Origin: Flavobacterium keumense
GTDB taxonomy: Bacteria > Bacteroidota > Bacteroidia > Flavobacteriales > Flavobacteriaceae
NCBI RefSeq assembly: GCF_029866485.1
Contig: NZ_CP092332.1
Location: 62,001-126,000 of the forward strand
Length of the DNA: 64,000 nt
Reading direction: 5' to 3'
Translations under genes and position numbers: made by a program
Notes under the pieces: generated by a model
Database searches by the model: none
What the model saw: only the letters and a program-made list of their open reading frames with translations
Told to the model about the DNA's origin: nothing
Shown: piece by piece, positions 16,600 to 25,437 of the stretch
Layout: every line of letters begins with the position of its first letter
Position numbering within the stretch: the first letter of the stretch is position 1

Positions 16600-19164
16600 A
16601 TGACTCTATTACACAAAACAATTACAAGTTTACTATTACTAATCACAACTACTTTATTTGCCCAAACAGATGTAGAAGGAGTTGTTAAGGATAAAAACAA
16701 CCAGCCTTTAGAATTAGCGAATGTACTTCTTAAAGGCACAAAATACCATGCATTAACGGATGCTAATGGAAAGTTTACAATTGATACACGAGAAAAATTA
16801 CCTTTCACATTAATTGTACAATTTGTAGGTCACCAAACAGCAGAATTACGATTTACAAGCTTGCCTACTAATCCCATTGAAATCGTTTTAAAAAGCGAAA
16901 ATCAACTGAATGATGTTGTCATCACCTCTAGACGTAGAATTGAAAAAGCACAAAATGTACCTATTCCAATCTCAGTTGTCGGAGGAAGACAAGCAGAACA
17001 AGCGGGTGCGTTTAATGTAAACCGTTTAAAAGAATTAGTACCTTCAGTACAATTGTATTCATCTAATCCAAGAAACACGACCATCAACATTAGAGGACTA
17101 GGTTCTACCTTTGGTTTGACCAATGATGGAATTGATCCTGGAGTAGGCTTTTATGTAGACGGAGTGTATTATGCGCGTCCTGCTGCAACCACTCTTGATT
17201 TTGTAGATGTGGATCAAATTGAAGTTTTACGCGGACCTCAAGGAACTCTTTTTGGCAAAAACACTACTGCAGGAGCTTTTAACGTAACGAGTAGAAAAGC
17301 TAGCTTCACATCGGGCGCTAATCTTGAATTAAGTTATGGAAATTACGGTTTCATTCAAGCAAAAGCCTCCATTACGGGAGCTTTAAGCAAAAAAATTGCA
17401 GCTAGATTATCGTTTTCTGGAACACAACGCGACGGATTAATTGAGAATATAGTTACAGGCAAAAAAGTTAACGATTTAAACAACCAAGGAGTGCGTGGAC
17501 AGTTGTTGTATACACCTACCGAAAATACGGATATTACCTTAGCAGTTGATTATTCTAAACAAAGACCTGATGGCTATGCTCAAGTTATTGCGGGTGTGGT
17601 TCAAACTAATAGAGCAGCTTACAGACAATTCAACAACATCATCAATTCATTAGGATATAGTTTGCCTAGCACTAATCCATTTGATAGAAAAATTGATCAC
17701 GATACTCCGTGGCGTTCAGGACAAGATTTAGGTGGCGCTTCATTGAACATTAATAGTAAAATTGGAAATGGAAAACTTACAGCCACCTCAGCTTGGCGTT
17801 TTTGGAATTGGGATCCATCTAATGACAGGGATTTTACTGGACTATCTGTTTTACGACTATCTCAAGCTACTTCAAAACACCAACAATGGTCACAAGAAAT
17901 TCGTTATGCTGGGACATTTTTACCAAAAGTAACAGGAGTTGTAGGGATATTTGGGATTGGACAAGATTTAAAAACCGATCCATATCATATTGAAGAGTCA
18001 GGCTCCGCACAATGGCGTTTTTCACAAGACTCAACTGATCCGCTATGGCAAACTCCCGGATTATTTGACGGCTATGGTATAAAAACTAAATCTACTTTAA
18101 ACACGTTTAGTGGAGCAGTTTTTGGACAAACCGACTGGGCAATTACCGATAAATTACACGTATTAACTGGCTTACGTTACAACTATGACAAGAAAAAAAT
18201 AGATTATAATAGAACCACTTACGGAGGTCTTCAAACAACAAATACTGCATTGTTAGCCTTAAAGAAAAAAGTATATTCTGATCAAGCCTTTAAAGTGGAT
18301 GTAGAAGACACTAACTTTTCCGGAAATGTAACTCTAGCCTATAAAGTTTCAGAAAAAATCAACACTTTTGCCACTTTTGCTAATAGTTATAAACCAGTAG
18401 GAATTAATCTTGGAGGCATTCCATCAGATGCCAATGGTCCAATTATAGCTTTGGCTAAAATTAAACCTGAAAAAGTAAATCATTATGAAATCGGTATCAA
18501 ATCAACCCCATTTAATAGTACTACAATTAATCTAACCATTTTTAATACCGATATTGATAACTACCAAACCTTAGTTCAAAGTGAAGATCCTACTTTAAAT
18601 CGTGGCTATCTTGCCAATGCTGAAAAAGTAAGAGTACGAGGTTTTGAAGCCGATTCAAGAATAACAATTAACCAATATCTATCCTTTAACGCAGCAATAA
18701 CGTATAATGAGGGTAAATACATTAGCTTTAAAAACGCTCCTCTACCATTAGAAGAGACCGGATTAAAAGTAAATGGTGTCTCTATTTATTCTAAAGATGT
18801 ATCTGGCGGAACCTTACCTGGAATTTCAAAATGGGCAGGGACTTTAGGAGGAGATCTATCTAAAGAAGGACAGTTTTTTGGTAACAAAGGAAGGTTTTTT
18901 ATTGCTATTGATTCCTATTCAAGATCAAGCTTTTCATCAAGTGCAACTCCTTCAAAATACTTAAATATCCAAGGATACAGTATTTTTAATGGACGTGTTG
19001 GATTTAGAGCTTCGGAAGGCTTATCGGTCTATCTTTGGGGACGTAACTTATTAGACAAAAATTACTTTGAGCAATTGTTACCAGCCTCTGGAAATGCAGG
19101 ACACTATGCTGGAGTTTTAGGAGATCAAAGGACCTATGGAATTACTTTGAGATACAATCTTTAA
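16600..19164 (+). CDS. TonB-dependent receptor
   Basis: 854 residues. Signal peptide (LLLLITTTLFAQ), an N-terminal CarboxypepD-regulatory-like domain (VEGVVKDKNNQPLELANVLL, residues about 25-105), a plug domain with the NPRNTTINIRGLGS and GFYVDGVYYARP segments, and a 22-strand barrel ending GITLRYNL. No SusC-type signature and no SusD neighbour, so a siderophore, metal complex or small-molecule substrate is more likely than a glycan. It follows an Rrf2 regulator and two operator-like repeats. A near-identical but frameshifted copy lies at 31231-33800. Confidence 0.93.
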   Translation: MTLLHKTITSLLLLITTTLFAQTDVEGVVKDKNNQPLELANVLLKGTKYHALTDANGKFTIDTREKLPFTLIVQFVGHQTAELRFTSLPTNPIEIVLKSENQLNDVVITSRRRIEKAQNVPIPISVVGGRQAEQAGAFNVNRLKELVPSVQLYSSNPRNTTINIRGLGSTFGLTNDGIDPGVGFYVDGVYYARPAATTLDFVDVDQIEVLRGPQGTLFGKNTTAGAFNVTSRKASFTSGANLELSYGNYGFIQAKASITGALSKKIAARLSFSGTQRDGLIENIVTGKKVNDLNNQGVRGQLLYTPTENTDITLAVDYSKQRPDGYAQVIAGVVQTNRAAYRQFNNIINSLGYSLPSTNPFDRKIDHDTPWRSGQDLGGASLNINSKIGNGKLTATSAWRFWNWDPSNDRDFTGLSVLRLSQATSKHQQWSQEIRYAGTFLPKVTGVVGIFGIGQDLKTDPYHIEESGSAQWRFSQDSTDPLWQTPGLFDGYGIKTKSTLNTFSGAVFGQTDWAITDKLHVLTGLRYNYDKKKIDYNRTTYGGLQTTNTALLALKKKVYSDQAFKVDVEDTNFSGNVTLAYKVSEKINTFATFANSYKPVGINLGGIPSDANGPIIALAKIKPEKVNHYEIGIKSTPFNSTTINLTIFNTDIDNYQTLVQSEDPTLNRGYLANAEKVRVRGFEADSRITINQYLSFNAAITYNEGKYISFKNAPLPLEETGLKVNGVSIYSKDVSGGTLPGISKWAGTLGGDLSKEGQFFGNKGRFFIAIDSYSRSSFSSSATPSKYLNIQGYSIFNGRVGFRASEGLSVYLWGRNLLDKNYFEQLLPASGNAGHYAGVLGDQRTYGITLRYNL

Positions 19165-19177
19165 TATCCTCCTATTT

Positions 19178-19220
19178 AAAAAAACACCACATCCAACTCA
19201 TTGAATGGGGTGTTTTTTTT
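19178..19220 (+). terminator. terminator after the TonB receptor
   Basis: AAAAAACACC and GGTGTTTTTT arms around a 20-nt loop, followed by T residues. Confidence 0.8.
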
Positions 19221-19265
19221 CATTATGGACTATATTTGTAAACTATCATATTCAAATTTACTGCA

Positions 19266-19790
19266 ATGAAAAAATCACCATTATTAATTTTATTACTATT
19301 TACAATACTATTTACAATACTATTTTCATTGAATGCAACAGCCCAAAATGAAAAAGAAACTTTTCCTAAAATTACGGGGTTTATTGCTATTCTTCACCCT
19401 TTGGTGACTTTTTCAGCTAACGAAACAACCACAAATTTTAACGATTATTATGCTGTTGGAATGCCAATAGGTTTAAATCTTTGGAAAAATGAAAAAATAG
19501 GCTTCTCATTTGAAATTGTACCTACAATAAAAAGTGATAACCAAATAAGTAAAGTTAGTAACATTCTAATCCATCCAGGTTTATTAGTTCGATTGAAAAA
19601 AGGATATACTTTTGCTGGTAGATTGGCTTTTGAAACATCAGGACGCTATGGGTTTACTCCCGTAATAGCTAAAGTAATAAAAAAACATACCGACCACAAT
19701 TATTATGTTTCCATGCCTTTTCCTGTTCGATTTGGCAACAATCATGATGCCTCTATTAGTGTTGGAATACAATTTGGAATTGCATTTTAA
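19266..19790 (+). CDS. small outer-membrane beta-barrel-like protein
   Basis: 174 residues. Signal peptide with a duplicated FTILFTILF segment ending NATAQ; then short amphipathic strands (GLNLWKNEKIGFSFEIVP, LLVRLKKGYTFAGRLAFE) and a final IQFGIAF with terminal Phe, as in outer-membrane proteins. It stands between the TonB receptor terminator and the der terminator, so it is transcribed alone. No named family recognised. Confidence 0.75.
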   Translation: MKKSPLLILLLFTILFTILFSLNATAQNEKETFPKITGFIAILHPLVTFSANETTTNFNDYYAVGMPIGLNLWKNEKIGFSFEIVPTIKSDNQISKVSNILIHPGLLVRLKKGYTFAGRLAFETSGRYGFTPVIAKVIKKHTDHNYYVSMPFPVRFGNNHDASISVGIQFGIAF

Positions 19791-19845
19791 AATTTCCAAA
19801 AACTTTACTATTTTGATTTAAAATACTAACTCCATTACAACAACA

Positions 19846-19873
19846 AAAAGTCCCGATTTCTCGGGACTTTTTT
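19846..19873. terminator. strong bidirectional terminator
   Basis: AAAAAGTCCCGA/TCGGGACTTTTT, 12-bp perfect stem with a 4-nt loop, between the convergent outer-membrane gene and der. Confidence 0.92.
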
Positions 19874-19874
19874 A

Positions 19875-21185
19875 TTATTTCTCTCTAATATAAATATCGA
19901 TTGGCACTCCAGAGAAGTCCCATTTTTCTCTTATTTTGTTTTCCAAATACCTTTTATAAGGTTCTTTTACATATTGCGGCAAGTTAGCAAAGAATACAAA
20001 CTGTGGCGTTTGTGTTGGCAATTGCATACAATATTTAATTTTTACATACTTCCCTTTAGTAGCTGGTGGCGGATACGCTTCAATTACTTTCAACATGAAT
20101 TCATTGAATTTAGATGTTGGAATACGTTGTTGTCTATTATCAAACACTCTAACCGTTGCTTCCAATGCCTTCAATAATCGCTGTTTAGTTAAAGCCGATA
20201 CAAATAAAATTGGCACATCCGTAAATGGCATTAACTCTTTTTTAATTTTTTCTTCGTAATCGCGGGTGGACATGGTATCTTTTTCGACCAAATCCCATTT
20301 GTTTACCAAAATCACCAGTCCTTTACGGTTTTTCTCAGCCAACCAAAAAATACTTTGGTCTTGCCCTTCAAATCCACGGGTAGCATCAATAACTAATATA
20401 CAAACATCGGCATGTTCAATCGCTCGTACAGAACGCATTACCGAATAAAATTCTAAATCTTCTTTTACTTTTGCTTTACGACGAATCCCTGCTGTATCTA
20501 CCAAGTTGAATTCAAAACCAAAACGGTCAAATTTAGTATCAATCGCATCTCGTGTAGTTCCAGCAATATCAGTCACCATGAAGCGATCTTGCCCAATTAG
20601 AGCATTAATAAAACTCGATTTACCTGCATTGGGTCTTCCTACCACAGCAAAACGAGGCAATTCTTTATCTTCTTCTTTTGGTTCTGGTTTTTCAGGAAAA
20701 GCATCAATTAAAGCATCTAACAAATCTCCCGTTCCACTTCCTGAAATACTCGCAAAAGTGAAATAATCGCCTAAACCAAGATTATAAAACTCTACTGCAT
20801 CCTTCTCACGCATGGCATTGTCCACCTTATTTACAGCTAACAAAACCGGTTTAGTAACTTTGCGTAATAACTTGGCTACCGTTTCGTCCATAGGCGTAAT
20901 CCCTTCTTCCACATCAACCACAAAGATGATTACATCAGCCTCATCGATTGCTAATTCTACTTGTTTACGAATCTCACCCTCGAATACATCATCCGATCCA
21001 CGCACATATCCTCCTGTATCGATAACAGAAAACTCTTTTCCGTTCCACTCACTTTTTCCGTAGTTTCTATCTCGGGTTACCCCTGAAACTGAATCTACAA
21101 TAGCTTCTCTTCGTTGAATTAAACGATTAAAAAGAGTTGATTTTCCTACATTAGGTCTTCCTACTATGGCTACTATGTTGTTCAT
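19875..21185 (-). CDS. der: ribosome-assembly GTPase Der
   Basis: 436 residues with two tandem G domains: GRPNVGKST near residue 8 and GRPNAGKSS near residue 182, each with its DTAG/DTGG and NKxD motifs, and a C-terminal KH-like domain. Der (EngA) acts in 50S subunit maturation and is essential. A TACCTTTG -7 box lies at 21207-21214. This copy has the full-length C-terminus; the second copy at 34471-35820 is frameshifted in its last codons. Confidence 0.97.
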   Translation of the reverse strand: MNNIVAIVGRPNVGKSTLFNRLIQRREAIVDSVSGVTRDRNYGKSEWNGKEFSVIDTGGYVRGSDDVFEGEIRKQVELAIDEADVIIFVVDVEEGITPMDETVAKLLRKVTKPVLLAVNKVDNAMREKDAVEFYNLGLGDYFTFASISGSGTGDLLDALIDAFPEKPEPKEEDKELPRFAVVGRPNAGKSSFINALIGQDRFMVTDIAGTTRDAIDTKFDRFGFEFNLVDTAGIRRKAKVKEDLEFYSVMRSVRAIEHADVCILVIDATRGFEGQDQSIFWLAEKNRKGLVILVNKWDLVEKDTMSTRDYEEKIKKELMPFTDVPILFVSALTKQRLLKALEATVRVFDNRQQRIPTSKFNEFMLKVIEAYPPPATKGKYVKIKYCMQLPTQTPQFVFFANLPQYVKEPYKRYLENKIREKWDFSGVPIDIYIREK

Positions 21186-21206
21186 AATCTAATTTGAAAT
21201 ATTTTG

Positions 21207-21214
21207 CAAAGGTA
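21207..21214 (-). promoter_or_regulatory. der -7 box
   Basis: On the minus strand TACCTTTG matches TAnnTTTG, 22 bp upstream of the der ATG. Confidence 0.55.
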
Positions 21215-21236
21215 CACTATTATTTTTAAGCTACTC

Positions 21237-21342
21237 GCGTGTGCGTGAAGGATAGTAGTAGAAATCCTTTTTAAGTTGCCTTCGAGAACCTCAGTCAACT
21301 TAAAAAGATTGAAACGGATAGCCTGACCCTTGTGGTCACGCC
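21237..21342. repeat. structured intergenic repeat-like element between era and der
   Basis: Two nested helices: outer GCGTGA (21243-21248) with TCACGC (21336-21341), inner CCTTTTTAAGTTG (21266-21278) with CAACTTAAAAAG (21296-21307). The bases around them (GAAGGATAG, GAAACGGATAGCCTGACCC) recall a family of structured intergenic repeats that I remember from Flavobacterium genomes. Second copy at 35872-35977 because of the large duplication. Function unknown; it may be a mobile repeat or an RNA. Confidence 0.6.
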
Positions 21343-21349
21343 AAGAAAA

Positions 21350-22231
21350 TTATTGATTGTACCCAAAACGTTTTAACATATTGGCATTGCTTCGCCAATT
21401 TTTATTGACTTTTACGTACAATTCAATATGAATTTGTTTGCCAAAAAACTGCTCTAAATCGGCGCGAGAATCCATTCCTACTTTTTTCAAAGCAGCACCT
21501 TTGTGACCAATGATAATTCCTTTTTGCGTATCGCGTTCCACCATAATCAATGAACGAATACGGATGATATTGTCGTCTTCTAGAAATTCTTCGGTAATGA
21601 CTTCTACTGCATACGGAATTTCTTTGCTGTAATTCAACAAGATTTTTTCGCGAATGGTTTCGTTCACAAAAAAACGTTCTGGTTTATCCGTCAATTGGTC
21701 TTTTGGGTAATAGGCTGGCGATTCTGGAAGCAATTCGATGATGCGTCCAAAAACTTCAGGCACATTAAAATTTTGCAATGCTGAGATTGGGAAAATTTCT
21801 GCATTAGGTACTTTAGCTGTCCAGAAAGCCACTTGTTCTTCCAATTGTTCTTGATTCGAATTATCGATTTTGTTCAACAATAACAAGACCGGAATTTTGG
21901 CGTGGATGATTTTATTAAAAAAGGCATCGTCTTTTAACTCTTGTTCACCTATTTCGACCATATAAATCAAAACATCAGCGTCTTCGAAGGCTGACTTCAC
22001 AAAGTTCATCATCGATTCCTGCATTTCATATGCGGGTTTGATGATTCCAGGTGTGTCTGACAAAACCAATTGAAAATCTTCTCCGTTTACAATACCCAAA
22101 ATTCTATGACGCGTGGTTTGCGCTTTAGACGTAATGATAGACAACCTTTCGCCAACGAAAGCATTCATTAAAGTTGATTTTCCTACGTTTGGATTTCCAA
22201 TGATGTTTACAAAACCTGCTTTGTGTGCCAT
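21350..22231 (-). CDS. era: GTPase Era
   Basis: 293 residues. G domain with GNPNVGKST near residue 12, DTPG at about 59, and NKID; C-terminal KH domain with GIIIGHKGAALKKVG that binds the 3' end of 16S rRNA. Era is needed for 30S maturation. A TACCTTTG -7 box lies at 22253-22260 on the minus strand. It is upstream of der on the same strand, with the structured repeat in between. Confidence 0.97.
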   Translation of the reverse strand: MAHKAGFVNIIGNPNVGKSTLMNAFVGERLSIITSKAQTTRHRILGIVNGEDFQLVLSDTPGIIKPAYEMQESMMNFVKSAFEDADVLIYMVEIGEQELKDDAFFNKIIHAKIPVLLLLNKIDNSNQEQLEEQVAFWTAKVPNAEIFPISALQNFNVPEVFGRIIELLPESPAYYPKDQLTDKPERFFVNETIREKILLNYSKEIPYAVEVITEEFLEDDNIIRIRSLIMVERDTQKGIIIGHKGAALKKVGMDSRADLEQFFGKQIHIELYVKVNKNWRSNANMLKRFGYNQ

Positions 22232-22252
22232 TTACTGCGTTTTAATTTTTGG

Positions 22253-22260
22253 CAAAGGTA
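22253..22260 (-). promoter_or_regulatory. era -7 box
   Basis: TACCTTTG on the minus strand, 22 bp upstream of the era ATG, the same layout as for der. Confidence 0.55.
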
Positions 22261-22307
22261 GTTATATCAAGCCAATAGAAGAAATAAAAGATTTTTTAAT
22301 TTTTTTG

Positions 22308-22337
22308 TTGCAATAGTCGAATTTCGTTGTATATTTG
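22308..22337 (+). promoter_or_regulatory. promoter of the initiator tRNA gene
   Basis: TTG at 22308-22310, 19-bp spacer, TATATTTG at 22330-22337: an exact match to the Bacteroidota consensus, 12 bp before the tRNA. Confidence 0.85.
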
Positions 22338-22349
22338 CACCCGAAACAT

Positions 22350-22423
22350 CGCGGGATAGAGCAGTAGGCAGCTCGTCGGGCTCATAACCCGAAGGTCACA
22401 GGTTCGAGTCCTGTTCCCGCTAC
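22350..22423 (+). tRNA. tRNA-fMet (initiator, anticodon CAT)
   Basis: Cloverleaf is complete: acceptor CGCGGGA with TCCCGCT leaving an unpaired first base pair, D arm GAGC/GCTC, anticodon stem with three G-C pairs (GGGCTCATAACCC) and T arm CAGGTTCGAGTCCTG. The unpaired 1-72 position and the GGG/CCC anticodon stem are initiator hallmarks. CCA is not encoded. A large serine recombinase gene lies directly downstream on the other strand. Confidence 0.95.
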
Positions 22424-22431
22424 TAAACAGG

Positions 22432-22460
22432 AACCATCTTCATTTTGAGGATGGTTTTTT
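22432..22460 (+). terminator. terminator after the initiator tRNA
   Basis: AACCATC/GATGGTT stem followed by eight T residues. It overlaps the last codons of the serine recombinase on the opposite strand. The T run is eight here and seven in the second copy, which changes the recombinase reading frame there. Confidence 0.7.
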
Positions 22461-24020
22461 TTCTTTTTTACCTCCGTATGTGCTTGAAAAACTGGCAGTT
22501 AACTCGAATAATTTACTTGTTTTTGAGGTTCGATAATTTCGATTTTTGATTGAATAAAGTAAACCTGTTGGAAACAGTAAAGATTGGAACCTTCTTTTTT
22601 TATTGTAATCTAAAGAAGTATAGAATTTACTGGGGTTCTCAGCGATTTTCAAAAAATATTTCATCCCTTTTTCAAGGTTCGATTTTTTTGAAGGCATAAA
22701 TTCTAAATCTTTTACTTTTTGGTCTATCTCTTCTTTTAGTTTTTTGCCTTGTCTATCAAAAATATCTTTTGAGATTTCATTCATAGCATAACGAAATTCC
22801 ATTTTATCATACGCTTCTTTCAAGTCATTTATATCTCTTGACAATACTCTTTTTCGCTCCGAAAGATTCGCCATATCATCTTCCATTATTTTCTTCAATT
22901 GGACAGAGAACAAATCGTGTAATTCTTTTGAAAAGGCCAACTGATTTAAAACATCATAAAACTGTTCATGCACCCCTTTGTTCAAAGAGCGATTAGATGT
23001 TTCAGCATTTAAAGTCTTATTGCAACAATTGCACTTATAATAATAAATTTGTTTTGACTTATTTAGGTACGATGTCATTGTATTATCGCAATCTGCACAC
23101 AATAGAAATTTAGGTGCTAATGGAGTAGCTTCCTTTCCTGAGAGTTTAGCAACACCTAATTGTTTTGACTGAGTTAAGAGTCGTTGCAATTGATTAAATT
23201 CTCTTAAAGTTATCAAAGGTTCCCAATTACCTTTTACTAATTTTCCTTCCAATAGCGAATTGGATATTCTTCCAGTATAAAATTGGTTTCTCCACATTTC
23301 AGAAATTCGTTGCTTTGAAATTTTTACTCCTTTAGAGTCCAACCATTTTATAATTTCCGAGTCAGGATAACCTTCATAAATTTTCTTCTTAAAGGCTTCC
23401 TTTAAATATCTCCCTTCTTCATTAATCTTTATTTCTTGAAAGGCCTGTACTTTGGTTGGATCAGTTACCCTAGGCCCGAAATGGTCATAACCTCTTGGAG
23501 TTCTCCCATATACTTTTCCATTCTCTAAAGCATTAATCAATCCAGGAATAATAGTATCTTGTCTGCTAAAGTTTTCTTTCTGTGCATATAACAATTGGGT
23601 AGAAAACTCATTCTCTGCCCTCTCATTAAATGTATGGTTATTTGTACTTACAGAATACAGATATACGTTGTAATCTTTTCTTAAACTTACAAATAATTGT
23701 ATATGTTCTGCCCCTGCCCTACCAAACCGACTGGGAGACCAAATTAAAATAATCTTAGGTCTTTTTGAGGCTGGAGTCTTTTTAATTTTCTCCATCAACT
23801 CACGGAGTGTACTCTGAGTATTGATCCGTTTTGAACTTTCATATTCAGCATCAAACTCTTCAGTAATAATCAGGTTATTCTCTTTAGCAAAAGATTTAAT
23901 TTTATTTACTTGAGTTTCTATACTTCCATTATTAACAAACTGGTCTTTTGTAGATACTCTAGTGTAAGACCAAACTATAGCGTTGTTAAAATCACTAAGT
24001 ATTAAATTCTTCTTTTTCAT
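22440..24020 (-). CDS. large serine recombinase
   Basis: 526 residues. Resolvase catalytic domain with the nucleophile S23 in YTRVSTKDQ and the WSPSRFGR arginine segment; recombinase domain (GLINALENGKVYGRTPRGYDHFG); zinc ribbon with two cysteine pairs (CADC and CNCC) near residues 310-335; then a coiled coil. This is the large serine integrase architecture used by phages and integrative elements. It starts 26 bp inside the small 63-codon gene, so the two are co-translated. It abuts the initiator tRNA, but I found no repeat of the tRNA end elsewhere in the window, so no att pair is proposed. Confidence 0.93.
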   Translation of the reverse strand: MKKKNLILSDFNNAIVWSYTRVSTKDQFVNNGSIETQVNKIKSFAKENNLIITEEFDAEYESSKRINTQSTLRELMEKIKKTPASKRPKIILIWSPSRFGRAGAEHIQLFVSLRKDYNVYLYSVSTNNHTFNERAENEFSTQLLYAQKENFSRQDTIIPGLINALENGKVYGRTPRGYDHFGPRVTDPTKVQAFQEIKINEEGRYLKEAFKKKIYEGYPDSEIIKWLDSKGVKISKQRISEMWRNQFYTGRISNSLLEGKLVKGNWEPLITLREFNQLQRLLTQSKQLGVAKLSGKEATPLAPKFLLCADCDNTMTSYLNKSKQIYYYKCNCCNKTLNAETSNRSLNKGVHEQFYDVLNQLAFSKELHDLFSVQLKKIMEDDMANLSERKRVLSRDINDLKEAYDKMEFRYAMNEISKDIFDRQGKKLKEEIDQKVKDLEFMPSKKSNLEKGMKYFLKIAENPSKFYTSLDYNKKRRFQSLLFPTGLLYSIKNRNYRTSKTSKLFELTASFSSTYGGKKEKKPSSK

Positions 24021-24186
24021 CTTTGTATTTTTCGTAAACTAATTTTGTCAATTGATATAACTGCTTTGAAAACTCAAAAGCAGTTTCTTTTGAAAGCACT
24101 GTTTGTAAATTTGGTGCGATTGCAATAATCGCGTCATAATCCAATAGAAACTCTAATTCACTAGATTGGAAATTTTGTTGGTCCAT
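23995..24186 (-). CDS. 63-residue protein co-transcribed with the serine recombinase
   Basis: Acidic helical protein starting MDQQNFQSSELEFLLDYD and ending KYKDEKEEFNT. It overlaps the recombinase start by 26 bp, so it may be a recombination directionality factor or a regulatory partner, but no helix-turn-helix is obvious. The start codon sits in a compact three-helix structure (24180-24225). Not recognised as a named family. Confidence 0.65.
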   Translation of the reverse strand: MDQQNFQSSELEFLLDYDAIIAIAPNLQTVLSKETAFEFSKQLYQLTKLVYEKYKDEKEEFNT

Positions 24187-24225
24187 ACCGTGTCGAGATA
24201 AACACGGGCTGAATTCTCAGGGACC
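24180..24225 (-). promoter_or_regulatory. compact three-helix structure enclosing the start of the 63-codon gene
   Basis: On the minus strand GGTCC (24225-24221) pairs with GGACC (24184-24180), enclosing a small CTGA/TCAG hairpin and a CCGTGT/ACACGG hairpin (24207-24202 with 24193-24188). The closing helix contains the G of the ATG. This could hide the start codon in RNA, or as DNA be a recombinase or regulator site. Confidence 0.5.
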
Positions 24226-24250
24226 GATTGAGTGCTACAATATACATATT

Positions 24251-25105
24251 CTATGCTTTAATAGTTACTTTAAAATTACCTTGAGCTCTAGTCTCAATTA
24301 AAATTTTGGCCCCTAAAGGCAATTTATTATTCAAGAAGAATTTAGCAAGCTCTTCCGCTTTTTTATGCTGTTCGGTTATCGTAAATACTTTAACATCTCC
24401 TTCTTTTTCTAACTCTATCTCTAGTAATTTAGGACGGTCGAAAAACAAAACCCTTCTTAATTGATTTTCTAATGATGATAAATAATCTAAATCAGCTTCT
24501 CTTTTCTGAATTTGAAATCCAACAATTTTTTCTAAAAGTGGAACCAAAGGGATTGAAATCAGCGTTTTTCTAAAACACAAATTATTCAAATCCGATGTAA
24601 GACTAACTGAATTTAGATTAAAAAAATGCTCTCCTGTTCTAGGGCAATAAATCAAAGAAATAATATTGCTTTTTTCAAAAAGACAAGTTTTAATTGCATT
24701 AGTAAAGGGGTTGATTTCTTTTCTAAAGACAGTATCCATAATAGGTTCAAATCCCAAGAAGTGTTTTATCCAATTCTTATCTAATTCGTGTAATTGTTTA
24801 TTATTATCTAATTCTCTTTTAAGCACCTTATCTGCATACTTTTCTTCCATTGGTTTTTTCCAAATATCAGATGCAAGTGTCGCTATACGTTTTGTATCTA
24901 AACCTATTTCCGCTAATTCATTTACAATTAATATCCATAATGCTTCTGGAATATTCAAGAATCCCTTTTGGTCTTTTTCTAAAAAAGGAATAATTTGCTT
25001 TGACTTCCAAAAACTGACCTGTTTTGAGGTCAATCCGATATTAGGAGCAAGAATGAATTTGTCACTCAAAATTTCTCCTAATCGAATATAATCGTTTCTT
25101 TTCAT
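24251..25105 (-). CDS. MerR-like helix-turn-helix protein
   Basis: 284 residues. Residues about 20-45 (LAPNIGLTSKQVSFWKSKQ) look like a MerR-type helix-turn-helix, followed by LNIPEALWILIVNELAEIGLDTKRI which fits the second helix and wing. The long C-terminal part has no recognised domain. It lies upstream of the 63-codon gene and the recombinase on the same strand, and may control them. AT content and a lone lineage suggest a mobile-element gene. Confidence 0.65.
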   Translation of the reverse strand: MKRNDYIRLGEILSDKFILAPNIGLTSKQVSFWKSKQIIPFLEKDQKGFLNIPEALWILIVNELAEIGLDTKRIATLASDIWKKPMEEKYADKVLKRELDNNKQLHELDKNWIKHFLGFEPIMDTVFRKEINPFTNAIKTCLFEKSNIISLIYCPRTGEHFFNLNSVSLTSDLNNLCFRKTLISIPLVPLLEKIVGFQIQKREADLDYLSSLENQLRRVLFFDRPKLLEIELEKEGDVKVFTITEQHKKAEELAKFFLNNKLPLGAKILIETRAQGNFKVTIKA

Positions 25106-25212
25106 ACTTTTAAAAATTTTTGTTAAAAAAAAATTTTTTGTTCCAACAAGTGCGAAGTTAGAAATAAATTTTAACTTTGCAATTAAATTTTAAAAATAAA
25201 ATTAAGATATCA

Positions 25213-25296
25213 ATGGAGGGCAATACAATGAAATCAGAAAACCTAAATCATTTAATCGGTAATTCAAAAATATACGAAGAACAAAATTCAACCTAA
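25213..25296 (+). CDS. 27-codon ORF of doubtful status
   Basis: ATG at 25213 (or 25228), stop TAA at 25294. It has no recognisable domain and lies in the divergent region before the ribbon-helix-helix gene. The AATGGAGGGCAATACAATG context is the only hint of translation. Confidence 0.2.
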   Translation: MEGNTMKSENLNHLIGNSKIYEEQNST

Positions 25297-25365
25297 AAAT
25301 AGGTTCAAAATTCATGCAGATTATAAGCAGAAGAGAGGTAAACATTAAATCTACCTGACGTAAAC

Positions 25366-25398
25366 CTTAAGTATACCTTAGGTATTTCTTAGGTATAC
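25366..25398. promoter_or_regulatory. three 11-bp tandem repeats, likely operator of the ribbon-helix-helix gene
   Basis: Units CTTAAGTATAC, CTTAGGTATTT and CTTAGGTATAC follow each other without a gap, so each is about one helix turn. They contain dyads TACCTTAGGTA (25374-25384) and AGGTATACCT (25391-25400). The site is 40 bp upstream of the start of the ribbon-helix-helix gene; such proteins bind tandem short sites as stacked dimers. Confidence 0.65.
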
Positions 25399-25437
25399 CT
25401 CAAAATAAATTAATACTACTAATAAAAAAAGAAAAAA

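Noticed and set aside
20506..20766. Open frames opposite der, era and alaS
   Set aside because: They lie fully inside strongly supported essential genes on the other strand and show no own signals; shadows of the real genes.
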